Under the pieces are notes generated by a model, which was not told the DNA's origin, did not search any database, and saw only the letters and a list, made by a program, of their open reading frames with translations. The translations under genes were made by a program, and so were the position numbers. Source: Roseiarcus sp963751165 (lineage in GTDB: Bacteria; Pseudomonadota; Alphaproteobacteria; Rhizobiales; Beijerinckiaceae). From it: DNA of 64,000 nt. This document shows, in pieces, positions 63,161-64,000 of the stretch (the first letter of the stretch is position 1; each line of letters starts with the position of its first letter). The stretch is from the NCBI GenBank assembly GCA_963751165.1, contig CAVVTP010000010.1:124001-188000 (forward strand). The letters run 5' to 3'.

Positions 63161-64000
63161 TCACTGAGCGCCGCGCGCCGGAAGGGGAGCCCCGCCGTGT
63201 TGCGAGACAGCGTCCAGATCCGAGGCGGTGATCGGCTGATCGACGATGAAGAGGTACGACGCCGCCGAAGCCACGCCAACCGCCGCGCCCACGACCAGCG
63301 CTGGAACGAACGACCCGGTTTGCTGAACGATCAGCCCCGTGACCGTCGGCGCCAGCGCGCCGCCGAGATAGCCGCCGAAGTTTTGCATGGCGCCGATCGA
63401 GGCCGTGCAATTTGTCGGCGCGGCGACCGAGCTCAGCGCCCAGGCGCAGGTGCTGGTGACGTAAACGAGAAACAGCGAGGCCGAAATGAACGCAACCGCA
63501 AGCGCGTTGCTGCTGACGAAGGCTGCGGCGATTGTGCACGCTGCGGTGCCGAACAAAGCGATCGCCGCCGGATATCTTCGGCTCTTCACCGGCGAAACGC
63601 CGCGGCGCACCAGTATGTCGGACAAATAGCCGCCCAGGACTCCGCCGACGACGCCCCAGGCGAAGGGGACGGCCGCGGCGAACCCCGTGAACTTGACGCT
63701 CATGTGCCGCTCGATCTCGAGATAGCCGGGCAGCCAGGCGGTGTAGATCCAGGTTAGATAGATGCAGCCGAAATAACCAAGGATCATGCCCCAGGTGGTT
63801 CGGAAGCGGAACAATTGCTTCCATTCCCTCAGGGTCACCTTGGTTCGCTGCCCGGGCGGATCGCCCTCGGTGCGGTAGAAGTTCTCCTCCGCCGTGAGCG
63901 CGACATCGGTCGGATTGCGATAGGCGGTATACCAGATCGCCGCCATTGCAAGACCTGCGGCGCCCATGATCACGAACATCGTGCGCCAACCGAAACTCAG
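63161..64000 (-). CDS. MFS transporter (anion:cation symporter-like), N terminus outside the window
   Basis: The frame is open to the window edge (…LSFGWRTMFVIMGAAGLAMA). About 279 residues are visible with seven membrane helices, covering the end of the N-half, the central loop (EENFYRTEGDPPGQRTKVTL, REWKQLFRFRTTWGMILGYF) and the C-half. The pattern (LEIERHMSVKFTGFAAAVPF, PTNCTASIGAMQNFGGYLGG) fits the anion:cation symporter group for organic acids such as galactonate. The substrate is not known. Confidence 0.88.
   Translation of the reverse strand: MSFGWRTMFVIMGAAGLAMAAIWYTAYRNPTDVALTAEENFYRTEGDPPGQRTKVTLREWKQLFRFRTTWGMILGYFGCIYLTWIYTAWLPGYLEIERHMSVKFTGFAAAVPFAWGVVGGVLGGYLSDILVRRGVSPVKSRRYPAAIALFGTAACTIAAAFVSSNALAVAFISASLFLVYVTSTCAWALSSVAAPTNCTASIGAMQNFGGYLGGALAPTVTGLIVQQTGSFVPALVVGAAVGVASAASYLFIVDQPITASDLDAVSQHGGAPLPARGAQ

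Overview
GC-rich bacterial chromosome, most likely an alphaproteobacterium of the Hyphomicrobiales (Methylocystis/Methylosinus/Rhodoblastus-like). The signs are a B12-dependent class II ribonucleotide reductase, GTTC-N7-GTTC LexA-type boxes, the palindromic repeat that rhizobial genomes misread as 'MAGLVPAIHA'-type peptides, dispersed GGGAATT-rich repeats, and YkuD-type cell wall enzymes. No rRNA, tRNA or CRISPR array was seen. The species assignment is inference.

Layout. 0-3.2 kb: 3' part of nrdJ, with its zinc-ribbon tail out of frame. 3.2-8.4 kb: accessory patch with a ~1.2 kb tandem duplication (nrdJ-tail copies, an unusual L,D-transpeptidase, a HicB tail), three GIY-YIG nuclease copies set between REP palindromes, vapBC, a cupin and a decayed hicB. 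8.5-10.9 kb: IS1634-like element inside a ~360 bp dispersed repeat; an inverted copy of that repeat lies at 35.0-35.4 kb. 11-21.8 kb: cytochrome b561, YkuD_2 transpeptidase, extensin-like protein, fatty acid desaturase, transglutaminase, CtaG and PCuAC copper proteins. 22.2-23.8 kb: IS1380 relic, followed by a SCO protein. 26.9-34.8 kb: rpsA with a strong terminator, a complete ABC sugar importer operon, a DUF1015 protein. 35.4-39.4 kb: LysR regulator facing rutE-like, doxX and wrbA genes, then an intradiol dioxygenase. 39.4-41.9 kb: two IS630 copies in tandem. 42.6-44 kb: coupled MoaD/ThiS and BNR-repeat genes. 45-52.5 kb: DUF882 peptidase, YcbB-like L,D-transpeptidase, sigma-54 response regulator, oligoendopeptidase F. 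52.8-58.4 kb: AarF kinase, a Rieske oxygenase behind a cobalamin riboswitch, and the dmeRF cobalt/nickel efflux operon. 58.5-64 kb: nucleoside phosphorylase, methyltransferase, orphan serine recombinase with a res-like site, carboxylesterase, MFS transporter (cut by the window end).

Two points affect how the annotation should be read. First, many genes carry single-base frameshifts, and seven of these are one-base insertions inside GANTC, the CcrM methylation site of Alphaproteobacteria. This points to methylation-linked sequencing error rather than gene death, so vapC, the sugar-binding protein, the dioxygenase, the sigma-54 regulator and the esterase are probably intact in the cell. Second, the most unusual biology is a cobalamin riboswitch in front of an orphan Rieske oxygenase, and a REP-flanked GIY-YIG nuclease module that appears to have multiplied locally.
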